A DNA stretch of 56,932 nt from Cylindrodendrum hubeiense. Lineage: Eukaryota > Ascomycota > Sordariomycetes > Hypocreales > Nectriaceae. Below, piece by piece: positions 1 through 11,266 of this stretch (its first letter is position 1; the number at the start of each line of letters is the position of its first letter). A program made the position numbers and the translations under genes. The DNA lies in assembly GCA_014621425.1 (NCBI GenBank), contig JAANBB010000259.1, positions 1 through 56,932 of the forward strand, written 5' to 3'. Under the pieces are notes generated by a model, which made no database searches, was not told the DNA's origin, and was given only the letters and a program-made list of their open reading frames with translations.

Positions 1-540
1 AGGCTAAGGATAAGTCCGACCAGACGCCGCTACACTTAGCCGCGAGTGAAGGAAAAGAGGCGATAGTACGGCTACGTACTTGACCGGGGTGCTGATAAGG
101 AGGCTAAGGATAAGTCCGGCCAGACGCCACTACATTTAGCCACGAGTGAAAGAAAGAATAAAAGAAAAGAGACAGTAGTGCGGCTGCTACTCGACCGGGG
201 CGCTGATAAGGAGGCTAAGGATAAGTCCGGCCAGACGCCGCTACACTTAGCTGCGAGTGAAGGAGAAGAGGCGGTAGTGCGGCTGCTACTCGGCCGGGAT
301 GCAAAGCAGGATACTACGGATGAAGACGGCCGGATGCCGCTGCACTTGGCTACTTCTGCAAGGCACGAGGCTATAGTACGGCTGCTACTTGACCGGGATG
401 CAAAGAAGGACACTAAGGATGACGACGGCCAGACACCGCGGCTGATTAGACGCTAAGTAAAATGCATTGGGGAGATTGGAAGTAAATGGTGCAAATGCTG
501 ATCGTATGTGGACTGTGAAGGACCTCGCACCAAATTATCA
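1..540 (+). pseudogene. Degenerate ankyrin-repeat gene fragment, cut by the window edge
   Basis: The translation shows successive ankyrin repeats with the TPLHLA and VVRLLL signatures. The DNA units are nearly identical: the block gctaaggataagtccg recurs at 3, 103 and 214. The spacing is 100 and then 111 bases instead of the 99 expected for a 33-residue ankyrin unit. The first deviation is a single-base insertion near 72-76 that puts a TGA in frame. The second is a 12-base in-frame insertion at about 153-164. An open frame from 178 to 456 carries two further repeats and ends soon after GQTPRL. A shifted frame after 456 still reads NGANADRMWTVKDLAP, which suggests another indel. Such near-identical units are typical of fungal NACHT/NLR-type ankyrin genes that recombine between units. 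The gene continues to the left of the window, so whether it works is unknown, but the visible part is broken. Confidence 0.75.
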
Positions 541-1489
541 CCGACGGAAGACCAGACGCAGATAAGCTTGCAGGCGTGGTAGTTGCAGGAGGTTTCGATC
601 GACATAGCCGACGGTAGGGAGAAAACAAGAGGCAAGGTAAAGTTGGCTGCCCAGAGAGATAAAGAAATGGCAAGGCGAAGGCTTCGAAATGATGATCAAC
701 TTGCTCTTGGCTTCGGATGAGCAGATAGATGTAGCCCTCCAGTGCGCGATTCACAAGACGGAGCACGGATTTAAGCATCATGCGATCGATATAGTTTTCT
801 ATATCTCAGGCCCCATACCGATACAATAAGACTAACTTCTCCTCAAGAAGACATCTTAGGGAAGAATATCAACGCAAGAGTCGCCAGCACATTAGAGATA
901 ACACTGGCGGAAGGTACAGAGCAGAAGACAGATAGGGTTATGTCATTAGTTTTAGAGGCAGTTCATGTCCTAACACCGAAGGCTAAGCGCTTGCCATACA
1001 TCAAGCGATAGTGGACGATCAACCTTACGCAGCTCGGTCGAATAAACACGTAATAGAGTAATCGGGCTCAAGCCTCACGGTGTCACATCTAGCAGCTCTT
1101 CCTAGCAGCAGTCTTTTCCTTCCTTCTTACAGTCTCCGGTGCTAGCCGTAGCTATCCCTCAGTTATTTATCTGCTTATCAAGCTATCATCATTGAAGGTC
1201 ATAGTCATTAGGGACCTTTTGGGCTGTATTTGCTTTTTCCTCTTACAGCCGGCTTATTCAACCTCTAAAGACATTCACATCATTATGATCTAATTGATCT
1301 GTAAACAGGTTCTAGCAGGGTCTTTCTAGTCCCTCTAGATCCCTCTATAACTACAGTCCTTACGGCCTCTAGCTAGTCATGAATCCAAGCACATCTCGCA
1401 CTTCATCAATGCCCCTACCTTCTTGATCATCAGATGCAACACACGGTGGGGATGTGAAGCAGGAGGGAACTAGAAGGCATGGCAAAAGG
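541..1489. other. Intergenic stretch with no supportable gene
   Basis: I see only short unrelated frames on both strands, a pyrimidine-rich segment around 1090-1170 and no recognisable protein motif. It lies between an ankyrin relic and a LINE relic, so it may be decayed repeat DNA, but I cannot name a family. Confidence 0.5.
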
Positions 1490-1506
1490 GGCCACGAAGC
1501 AGTACC

Positions 1507-1740
1507 ATGATATCATTAGATAACAAAAAAAAGCACCGGAATGAGTTCCTCATGGACAATGACAGCATGTGGAAAGCAGCCAAATACCTAATGTCTGGCG
1601 ATGATACAGCGTTCGGCGTTATGCTGCAGCTCATTAGGGCAGATGGAATAATCACGACCGACCACCGGAGGCAAGCCCAGGAACTTTTATGAACATTATT
1701 CCCTCTCTTATTGAATGACACTTAAGATTAAGGGTCTAGG
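1507..1740 (+). mobile_element. LINE (non-LTR retrotransposon) reverse-transcriptase linker fragment
   Basis: The 61-residue frame contains WKAAKYL, then SGDDTAFG, then a leucine-rich segment and RADGIITTDHRRQAQELL. This pattern is what I remember from the linker between the endonuclease and reverse-transcriptase domains of fungal Tad/I-type LINE polyproteins. A TGA follows ELL at 1690-1692, but translation past it continues as TLFPLLL, matching the expected continuation of that linker. The TGA is therefore probably a point mutation, in keeping with C-to-T decay. No endonuclease domain, catalytic reverse-transcriptase motif or poly-A tail is visible, so this is a dead scrap of an element that is normally several kilobases long. 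Confidence 0.6.
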
Positions 1741-1880
1741 TCGCAAAATTCAGTGAAATTAATAGGAGGAGCCAACGTGCCGGCAGAGAACCATTGAAAC
1801 GAAACTTGATGATCTCCTTGTCCTTTGATCCGGCTCGCCGGATGTCCCTCTGGGATGTTTTTCTGTCTGTAACCCGAGCC

Positions 1881-2771
1881 TCATTCTATATACTCCCCAG
1901 TTGTCCGAACAAGGATTTCAAACTCGCTCTCCTCGTGAGCTTCCGCAATATCTTCCAATCCAGCAGCCCGTGCAAATATCGCACACCATCCATGCGCAAC
2001 GCCAACGTCTTCGATCAGTTCCTCCGTGGATAGTAGTGCAAGACACTCCTCTGCCAGTTTAAGGGCTTCCACATCTGTCTTGGGTAATTCGGCAAAGATA
2101 GGCTTCTCATCTCGTCGGCTGTCTTGGTAGAGTTCCAAAATCGCCTTGATCTGTGCAATCCTACCCCTCCTCATATCATGTTCTGCAGCCTCGGGCCCTT
2201 TACAAACGGTACACTCGCAAGAGAAGCCCCAATTTGCTAGTTCCTTGTCTCTGCTTTTCCGAGATCGCGCAACGTCTGTGTACGAGTCGGTAATTTCTTC
2301 GCCCTCTCTGATGTCTCTTACTGCAAAGACTTCCATAACCCCCGTAGTATCATCCGCCATCCAGCTCGTGTTTGGCGTGCAAGAGTGGTTCATGCGGCAG
2401 AAGGTGGGAAATAAGCCAATTTGCAGTTCACCTGAGGATATAGTTGCGGCATTTGTGTAAAACTTAGCCAGAACAAGTGCAGAATCGTGATTTGTGCCGG
2501 GACACAGCTGGCCTTTGAGAAAAGCGAACTCTTGCAGCTTCTTCGGGTTGTGGTACAGTTTCATAAGTTGACACTGGGCCTCAACTGGTAATTGGCCCAC
2601 CTTCTTCGTGACCCAGGTATGTTCGGGTCTCGATCGAGTTTCTTCGCGTGATAATGTCAGAATAGGTCCTTCTTGGATGATCCGGGTGCCTGCTTTGATT
2701 TGTTGCCGAGCGAATAACCCGTGACCACTCGATGTCTTCTCAATTGTGTACAGACACTGTTGTTCTTCCAT
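1881..2771 (-). CDS. SET-domain protein, SMYD-like putative lysine methyltransferase
   Basis: This is a single-exon gene for 296 residues, with a true ATG at 2771. The SET fold is clear. GHGLFARQQIKAGTRI at residues 17-31 is the N-terminal SET strand. The cofactor-binding NHSC is at 128-131 inside CRMNHSCTPN. GEEITDSYTD at 157-166 supplies the second half of the active site, with its conserved tyrosine. The CECTVC cysteines at 185, 187 and 190 form the post-SET zinc site together with an upstream Cys. No MYND finger is visible. Such proteins use S-adenosylmethionine to methylate lysines on histones or other proteins, and many fungal paralogues have no known substrate. The length fits the stand-alone fungal SET family. 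The nearest same-strand gene is over 1 kb away, so it is probably transcribed alone. Confidence 0.9.
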   Translation of the reverse strand: MEEQQCLYTIEKTSSGHGLFARQQIKAGTRIIQEGPILTLSREETRSRPEHTWVTKKVGQLPVEAQCQLMKLYHNPKKLQEFAFLKGQLCPGTNHDSALVLAKFYTNAATISSGELQIGLFPTFCRMNHSCTPNTSWMADDTTGVMEVFAVRDIREGEEITDSYTDVARSRKSRDKELANWGFSCECTVCKGPEAAEHDMRRGRIAQIKAILELYQDSRRDEKPIFAELPKTDVEALKLAEECLALLSTEELIEDVGVAHGWCAIFARAAGLEDIAEAHEESEFEILVRTTGEYIE

Positions 2772-3850
2772 ACCGAAATTTCCTCTAGAAACTCCTTTGG
2801 GAGACTTCCCATAATTTCTTTAGGTATACTTTTATGGACGGTAGTTCTCAATGAAGCGGGATCGATCTCAAAATTATCAATTGAGAAAATTTCTGCATTG
2901 ACCCACCTTAAAATCGTCGACCTAAAATAATCCTCCTAAATATGATTTTTAACATCAAAACTTAAAATTTGACTAAAATTGTATATTTAGTAAAAACTAT
3001 ATATTTAATTTGCTCGACTATCCCTTTATTACTAAACAGTTATCTAGTAACTACCTCTACTAGCATCATATAGTATGAAAGGAAATCTTATCATTTAACT
3101 AAAAGACATATTAAAACAACTTTATTCAATTAATCAAGTCTTAAATATAATACGTAAACCTTAAAGAATGCTTGCATTATAATTTCTTCAATAGATCTCT
3201 TATTCCATCGTTGCTCTTATTACTGAGACTTAGCAGTAAAGGTCATACAGCACTTATTCAAACTATCACCATCAGGGAAACTAAAAGCAACCTTAAATAA
3301 ATTTAAATGGAGCTAATTATGTAGCTAGCTTACTCAAGTATTCAAATTAATAAGCAAATAATATCTTTGAAAGAAAGGAATAGTGTTTCAAGAGTTCAAG
3401 TGGCAAACTCCGACACTGCAGACAATTATCATATTATCTGTAAAACACCAACGACTCTCTCAGTATTGATCTTAGCTACATTGAGGAGGTGTGCATTTTA
3501 TCGATTTTAGACTATCAGAAACTGGCTGCGGATGAGCTGGTATGCTCTTGCGTTGTTTATCTAGTTGCGGTATCATGTATGGAGGGTGGAGGATACGGGA
3601 CAGATGTGATGGGTTGACGGCACATATAGGGTAGCGCATGGATAAAGGAAGAATTATATGATCATCAGATGCGTATACTCGTCTAGCCTTTTCTTTCAGA
3701 CAATCCACTTCGTGAACGCTAATTTAATCTCATAGAACTATTAGTAACTCCTAATGCAGGAAGCACATATGACAAAGGGGAGATGAAAGACCAAATCCCG
3801 GAGGAAAACATAGTTCAATGCTCGGACCACAAGTTCGTTCTATACTCCTC
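2772..3850. other. AT-rich intergenic region with RIP-like decay
   Basis: This stretch is markedly AT-rich from about 2860 to 3450, rich in TA steps and stop codons in all frames, and holds no supportable gene. Its left part contains a decayed copy of a repeat also present at 22.1 kb. The part from 3450 to 3850 is of ordinary composition and would hold the 3' untranslated region of the giant gene that ends at 3851. Confidence 0.7.
2904..2980 (+). repeat. Dispersed repeat, copy A (C-to-T and G-to-A decayed)
   Basis: The segment starting caccttaaaatcgtcgacct matches the segment at 22149 through the following roughly 70 bases. Most differences have C or G in the 22 kb copy and T or A here: catggtt becomes tatgatt, and ctggacatttg becomes cttaaaatttg. 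This directional difference is the mark of RIP or of cytosine deamination. The element type is unknown. Confidence 0.7.
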
Positions 3851-6800
3851 TTAAGCCTTGCCCAACAACGGAGCAGATAAGAACAAAACGTTGTTGTTGT
3901 CGATGAGGCTGGTTGGCTTCTCCCCAACAAGGCCCGTGGTCTTGAATATGTCCTGCCAAATATTGACGGCCGACTGGGGAGCAGGCGCAGCCTTCCAGGC
4001 CACTTCAAGGGACTCCCAGGGATTCGGGCCGGGCGGCAGCGGCGCAAAGGCGGCGCTCTCGTCCTCATTGTCGAGGAACTGCGGCTCGTCGCCTTCCTTG
4101 TAGATATTCTTCTTCATGGCCTCGTCGACGCGGAATGCGGGCATCTTGTCCAGCGAGACTTGCGGGTCCGGCGCCTCGATGATAACGCCCATCAACAGGC
4201 GGGCCATGCCGCCTCCACCGTTGAGCAGATTGGAAAAGTCGCTTCCAGGGCGGGCAGCGTTGGGGTCTTCAGATTCGTCGTCTGTTGGGTCTGTTAGCTG
4301 GGAGTGCCTGCGAAAGAGGAGAAAAGAAGGGGGGATTCAGTCAACCTACATCTTCCCCAGAGGGCTTGGGGAACATCCTTCCACGCAGGCTTCGCCTTCC
4401 ACCCGACGCTTTTGGTGTTGCCCGGGCCGTTGATTTTCACGGAGAGGGTCGAATCTATAGCCTCTTTGAGACGCATCGGCTTAGCGTAGATGTCGTCGAT
4501 GGTGACCGTCTCGGGCGCGGGGGCGGTCTCCCCGTTGACGGTGACTTGCCTTATGGCGTACTGACACTCAACGGCGAACTGAAACACGCCACTGCGGACA
4601 AGCCATGGGTCGGTTGCCTTGATGTCCTGCTTGTTCTCCGTTACAAGGCCCTGCGTGCACGAGAAGAGGTGGGCGTCCTTCTTGCCGGCCTTATCATCAA
4701 CGGCCCGGCCCTCGGCCTGTGTGACCAAGTCCCAGAAGGCCTGGGACGAGAGGCGCGGGGGTCTGATGGCACCGGCGGGATCGCCAAAGGCGATGTCGAA
4801 GCCAAAGACCCAAAAGTCGACGTGGACGACGCCGCGCAGGGGCGGGCCCATGAGGGACAAGCTGGCGGCGACTTCGACGGCGATGTGTACGGTGACGAAC
4901 CACACGTCCATAGAGAAACGCACGCCGACTGACACCCTGACGTCGGCGACGAAGTGGAAGGGCGAGTAGGTCATGAGGAAGTCAGCAGACGCGTCGAACC
5001 AGGCCGACAGGGCGCCGAGCGACAGGGCGGCATGGATGCGCAGGCCGCCCATGCACACCTTGGGCGTGATGGCGAAGTAGGCTTCGCCCGAGACGCTGAG
5101 TGAGCTGTCGATGGTCCAGCTGATGCGCAGCCGGTCCGGTCGCGGGTAGTACTCCGGGACCACAAAGGCGCTGTGGTAGCCGCCGATGGTCATGACCCAG
5201 TCGGCGCGCCCTCCGCCGAACCAGTAGTACAGGGCGAAGCCGCCGGTGAGGTGACAGCTCTTGTGGATGATCCACGAGTTGGGCGAGAGTTGTGCCTCGA
5301 CCCGCAGGATGCCCGCGTCCAGATCGACGGTGGCGATGATGCCGAGCTCGATGTGGGCGAACTTGACCTGCGACTTGATGGACGGCACGTCACACCTGGC
5401 GAGCCCCAGCACGGCGAGCTGGACACGCGGACTCCACTGGACGGCGACGACGGCCGTCATCTCGAGCATCTGGAACGCCGTCACAGTGAGACCGGCCGCG
5501 ATGAACATGGCCCCGTTCGCGGGGTTGAAGAAGGGCCCCCGCTGGCCGCCTCCCGGAATCAAGGTCCGCACCAGGTCCTTGGGCGCCAGGGGCTCGTCGG
5601 GGGGAGCCAGCAATGGAAACGTCACCATGTTGTCCATGGTCGGCAGCGTCAAGTCGACGTTGTACCCGAAAGCACCGGTGAGGCCCGAGATCTCAGCGAA
5701 GCCCGCAATGTTCATGATGGGCCCGCGCAGCACGGCGTAGGCGAAGAGGCACTTGAAGCGGTGCGGGTCGTCCGCCGCCCCGATGATGCCGTAGAAACCC
5801 GCGGCCTGGAACAGCCACGGCGTGAAGCCCACCGTCAACCCTCCGGCGTACATGTCGCTGTCCGCCGTGCGATCGTGCAGGAAGGCCCCCGCGATGAGCA
5901 AGGGCGGCCGCTGGAACTGGACGCCCACGCCGCTGATAGACACCTCAACGTCGTGCCAGCTCAGGCTTTTGAGGTTCTTGGTCGACCCGTCAGCCGCCTG
6001 GAAGTGCAGCCCGATGGTGAAGCCCATCAGGTCGAGCGCCACGGGGCCGAACGCGATGGTCGCGTCCATCAGGATCGCCAGCGTGCCGCCCTCGTAGCGG
6101 AAGCCGATCTGGCTGATGTTGAGCGCGCCGACCGTTTTCTTGTAAGTGCTCTTGCTCGACTGGTCTGGCTTGTCGCCCCCTTGGCCGGGCTTGTCGTCCT
6201 CTTTGGGCGGCCGAGGTGGCTTCACAGCGCCGTCTGGCGCCTTTGTCGGCCCATCTTCCTCTGCGTCCCGAGTCTCTCTCTGATCCGACCGCGCGTTTCC
6301 AATGGGATAGTCCATAACCACTTTGTTCTTGGCTATGATGACAAAATGGAAGCCTGCCGTCATGCCCGGGGCTGGCTGCTTCCCTTTCCCAGCAGCTGGC
6401 ACCGGTTCCGACACGTCCGTCGGCGGCGGGCTCGGCATGTCCAGGGTTTCGTCCAAGGCCGCGAGTTGATCCTCGGTGACGTCCTGGTTTACCCAAAAGA
6501 ACCCGAGCTCGTCAAAAGGCTGTTCCAGGTGGTCGAGAATAGGAATGCTCTCGGGCATGGGGATCTCGGTTAGTACGGCCTTGAACAGTCTCAAGACCTG
6601 GACGGGCTTCTTCCCCGGGGTTGGTTCCTCTCCGTCGCCGTCGTTCTCCTTCTCGGCCACATCTTTAATCTGCACAAACTCCACCTCGATTCCCATGATG
6701 CTCGCAGTCAACGTCAGCTTGGGGCCGGCCGTCTTGTCATCCTCAACAACCAGCTCAAGCTTGGGGTTGGAGTCGGAGCCGCCGAGAATCACAGTGTCGG

Positions 6801-9800
6801 CCAGAAAGTCTGGCAGGCTGGAGCAGAGGCTCGTGTCTGAAGAGTCCAAGAGGCTGTCCATGATCTGGCCCAGGGTAACTGGCTTGACTATGTCGTCCTT
6901 GGGCCCGAGGCTTGCATGGAACCTCCACGTGCCGTCGGGGTGGCATTCGTAGCCAAGCACCAGCGAAACAACATCCCCCAGCATCAACTTCGCTTCGCAC
7001 TGGAGCGTGGTGCCGTCACCGTCGCCTTTTGACTGATAGAAGATGCCCAGGTCGACTATTTGGATCCCCTTGAGAAGCTGGAAGAGAGTGTCCTGGGCGC
7101 CCTTCGGAAAGAATCCGTACAGCATGCCCAAATTCAAATCTCGAACTTCGGCAGAGATGGTCCACAGCCCGCCAGATTGGTACGAGACACTCCCGTTGAG
7201 AGCGCTCGCCGCACAGCCCTCAGGAGCGTCATACCAGGAAGGCAACGTCAAGCTGAGCCAGAAGTAGAGATCGACTTGAACCAGCTTCCGCTTCCAGTTC
7301 CACCGCGCCTCGAGGCTGAGCTCCTCGAAGCTGATGGCGGGGACTTTGCTTCCACCGACCACGTGATTACAGTTGCTGATAGTGCCGCAGACGAAGATAG
7401 ACTCCTTGTCGACGCGGAAGCCGGCTGCGGTGATGACGTTGGGGATGCCATTTGGCAGTTTCGGAATCCGGGTGTCGTCTGTGGCACCCGTCATGGACGC
7501 GAAAAGGGTCGTCAGCTCCAAGGTCTTCAGCGCATTCGGAGTGACCGGCTCTAGGCTTCGATATTCCTCGTAGTCGCTGTAGAGGGCCAGCGGGATATCC
7601 GAGTCGGACGGCAGCCACAGATCCCCGGATATGGACCACTCGCTCTCTCCCTGAGGATTGTTTACGTACTGCGCCTCGAAGCGGATTGGCAGGTTCTGGC
7701 CTCCCTTTTCCCCCTGGCCCAGCCTGGCATTCACCTCGAGAACGGCCGAGGCTCGGGCGATGGACTTGTCGGGGTTGAGCGCGACGGTGAACCTGCGGAA
7801 CCAGATGTTCTGGCTAATCTTCTGTTCGCTCAACGTGCTGAACGTTGTGTCAGCCTGGGGGAACAACTTCGACAGCCAGCCGCCTGCGACGTCGGTGAAG
7901 CTGTTGTCGGCCCGGGTTGTCTTGACGGTGAGCTCGAGGGCGCCGGTGCTGGCGAGCTCGACGCTGATGGTTGGCGAGACCTCAGCCCGGGGCTTCGTGG
8001 GATCGTCGAGCTTGGGGCCCAGCAGCTTTACCGTGGCCGACAGCGTCAGCGACTGCGCGGTGACCAGCTTCGTGCCTTCTCGCTCCCTCGCCTTGACGGT
8101 GCATGTCTTGCGGAGGATGAGCTGGACATCGGACACGTCCAGCACGGGCTCGTCATCGGCTGCTCCCAAGGAGAAGAATAGGCCCAGGAAGCTGCAGAGG
8201 GCGTCCTTGCTTTCCTTCTCCGGGACGAAGACGAGGCGTAGAACGGTGAGATAGCTCGCGGCGGGGGTCACCCAGATGGCGTTGCGCTTCCCGGCTGACT
8301 CTTTAAGATTCAGTGTCCATCTCAGCCCGAGCAAATTGTCGTTGACAATGGCCATAGTTCTCGGCAAGGGGTTCAACTTGGCACTGGGGTCGGCTGGGAA
8401 TAGGGACAAGATCTCCGCGATGGACCAGCTGCTGGCGCTCTCCCAGCTTTCGAGGGGATCGAGACCAAAGACCATGGTGCCCCGTCCATTCCACGGGGAA
8501 AGCCCGTCGCTCGATATCATGGCATCCGTCCCCAGGGCCTTGGGCGCCGCTTCGGTGCTGAATACGAGCTTGTGGGGCGCCATGATGCGGAACGCAGGCC
8601 CCTGGCTGTTGGCGGCCATCTGGGAGCCGCCCAGGCCTCCCTTGATCCATTTACCCAGGTAGTCCTCGTCGTGTAAAAACGCCCATCCGTCCTCGAGACT
8701 AGACGCCAGCCTCATGGTGCTCGGCCGCATCGACAACAGGAAGTCGTCGAGCCAGTCTTCCACCTCCAGGACGGTACAGTGGACTGAGTCAGTCCTGGAG
8801 CTCACCGACGCGGCGTAGGAACTGCTCAAGATGCTGTATTTATACCGTCCAGGCAAAAGCGGGCCGCTCGCCCGGGCCGATGCTGAAGCGCCGGAGAGAG
8901 GCACCTGGAGTTTCTGCGGCGCCATGGAGAATAGTTCTGTAAAAGGCGAGTTCAAGTTCTGACCATGCGTCTTCAGCTTCTTGGCCGGCTGGGGTTCGCT
9001 GTCATCGACAAGCTTTTTCGTCGACTTATCCAGGACAGCCCTCCCCGAACCCGTCATGACTGACATTACCCACACTTGGACGCCCTTAGTGGCATGATTG
9101 ATCTTCTTAAAGGCGTGGATTGGGGGCGGAATTATGAAGTCGTGGTCGCGGTCGTCTACCCCCTTCATGAAGTAGACCGTGTCGATCTGCGCGTTCCTGT
9201 TGGCCGGCAGGCTCTTTGTCTTGCTTTCAATTTCCTCCTCGGTGATGCTGTTGGTCATCCTCAGCCGGACGTAGACAACCTCATTTGTGGTTTTCCCCGC
9301 GTTTGTGTCCCAACTCCAGTGGTTGTAGAAGAGATCGTTGGCAAGCGCGGCGAAGCCGATGGCGATCTGCTCGAATATCTCATCGTCGGCTGTGGCTCCG
9401 TCGCTGACACAGCCCTCGCGGATAAACTCGTCCAAGTCGTCGTCTGGGAAGTCCGCGAAGATGTCATTGAACACTGCCTTGTGGTGGTTTGCGTGCTTCT
9501 GGCGCGTCTTCGAGAGCTGATTGTGCAGGTGCGGCGGAAGAAAGGGGTCTACGTTGATCTTGTTCGACTTTAGCCCGTCATGTCCGTGGATGCCTGACAG
9601 CCAGCACGGGTAGCATGTGAGAATACAAGGGCCGTTGGTGTTCGGTTTAATCCTGTTTTGCCTCCGATACAAAGCATACAGCATCAGCAAGACCTCCCAA
9701 GCTTTGGGAGTCCACAAGTGTCAGCATCGGGGGGACGCGCGAGAGGAGCAGGCAACTCACCAGGATGTCCGTAGTGGTCTGCAACGGAGAAAATGACGTA

Positions 9801-10772
9801 CTTGGGCTTGGTTACGTTGAATAGCACTGGCGGGTTCGAGTTTCGGGCCCCGTGGTGGCTCGACTTGAGGAAAGTGATGTTGTTGTCCTTATCATCGTTC
9901 TGGAAGTTATCCTTGAGCCACCTTGCGAGGAAGGCCTCACCCCGAAAGTCAAGGTCGCCGGCAAAGTAGTGAGAGACATGCTTGTTACTCCAGAGAATGA
10001 TGGCGGCGATGGACTCCTGGTTCGTCTTGGTGGGCATCTGGTTGAACAGGGTGTCGGTGACTGCTCCCTTCCACCTCGGCCGATTCCCGTACCCGATGAC
10101 TTTGAGGTTGCTGGCCACACAGTACATTCCCACCTCAGGATGTGGGTTGTTGCCCCCCATCAGTTCCTCGAACGATTCGATGTCATCAAACTTTACCTTT
10201 CCCGACGGCTTGGTGTTGGTGAAGAAGTCGTATCCGATGAAACTGGAATCGATCATCGCCTTTGCTAGGGGTTTCCCGTTGAACGAGAAGACAAAGGTGC
10301 CATTGGCTGTTCCCCTGTCGATGGTTATGCCTTCCAATTCCTTCTCTGTCTTCGTCCCGTCTTTTCTCTTCGTCCCTGTCCAGGTGGTCGGCGCGTACAC
10401 GGTCGTGCCAGCATTGTCTCCGTAGTAGAAGCGGGAGTATTTGCCGTTTTTAAATTGAGCGACTTCCTCCCTCACGAGCAACTCGTTGATGCCCTTCCAA
10501 TGATCCGCGTCCCAGTGTGTCACGACGACGGAGCGAAACTGCAGCACCCGCTTCTGCCTACGGAGGTTGATGTAGCGATCCTCGATTTCTTTAATCGTCT
10601 TGGATATGTTCTGCGCCGCTGCGTCGCGTGCCAATCCGCCATCTACCAACACGGCTTGCCTGGCCTCGAGGTCATTGGTTACGGGGTTCCAGGTAGCCAG
10701 CACATGGATGGCGCTGTCGCCGAGTCCGACATTGATGTGGAAGGATTCGACAATCGTCTTTGTTTGGGCCAT
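3851..10772 (-). CDS. Giant ComEC-type metallo-beta-lactamase / DUF6603-like fusion protein
   Basis: Three exons (10772-9761, 9701-4350, 4290-3851) give 2267 residues. Both introns are 59 nt. Residues 1-340 form a metallo-beta-lactamase fold of the ComEC/Rec2 type: FHINVGLGDS at 12-20, THWDADH at 85-91 (HxDxDH metal ligands), AGDLD at 271-275, SSHHG at 304-308 and YGHP at 334-337. The first splice joins YGHP to AWEVL, restoring the usual end of this domain. Residues 340-1500 are a long beta-rich region without recognised domains, then a Pro/Lys/Asp-rich linker. From about 1530 to 2070 the beta-rich region starting NISQIGFRYEGG and running past WFGGGRADWVMTIGGYH looks like the DUF6603 core of large bacterial and fungal proteins. 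No signal peptide is visible. The 4290/4350 junction is the best in-frame choice but less certain than the first. Its activity is probably metal-dependent hydrolysis of an unknown substrate. It is divergent from the 1195-aa gene. Confidence 0.85.
9702..9760 (-). other. Intron 1 of the metallo-beta-lactamase/DUF6603 gene
   Basis: On the minus strand the donor is GTGAGT after CATCCTG, a branch-like GCTGAC lies near the 3' end, and the acceptor is CAAAG. Removing the 59 bases joins the hydrolase head to the body in frame and recreates a YGHP-AWEVL junction typical of ComEC-type hydrolases. The two parts therefore belong to one protein rather than two genes. Confidence 0.85.
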
Positions 10773-11266
10773 TGATGCGCATTGCTTGTCGACGCTCTCA
10801 GTGTTGCTATAATAACTAGAGGAGATGGACGATTGGGAAGGCTGTTGGGATTGTGCTACTACGCGAGTACACGGCGGTACAGTATTACACGGTCTTTCGC
10901 GCCCATCAGACTCAGGCCTCCTGCAACGGCCACATGGGCCGCAGACACGCAGATGCGGGAGTCCGTTTAGGGGATAGTCTAGGGGCTAGTGGTTAGCTGA
11001 GCCAGGTCCCCAGTGAATAAAACGATAGACTGTGATGAACCCGCATCGACCCAGACCGGTCTAGACATGTGGAGACGGACGTTGGACTATTTGAAGTATG
11101 GCGGACGCTTTGGGAGTCGTTGTCCACGCCTGGGCGTGCGTCTTGGAGATGTCCGCCGGATTGACAACGAAGACAAACCTGTCAGACATGGGCCGTCTTG
11201 TTGACTTCGTCTGGATAGAGGCAATTGGTAATACTCAGAAAGACAAAGCAAGCGGCTCCCTGAAAA
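10773..11266. promoter_or_regulatory. Bidirectional promoter spacer between two giant genes
   Basis: These 494 bases separate the divergent start codons of the 2267-aa and 1195-aa genes. I see no long frame with coding character and no clear TATA box. The two genes probably share regulation from here. The right-hand ATG has the context gaaaaATGG. Confidence 0.55.

Noticed and set aside
5173..6573. 466-codon plus-strand frame inside the giant minus-strand gene
   Set aside because: It lies wholly antisense to the DUF6603-like coding exon, is rich in Arg/Gly/His/Asp as expected from GC-rich shadow reading, and has no motif.
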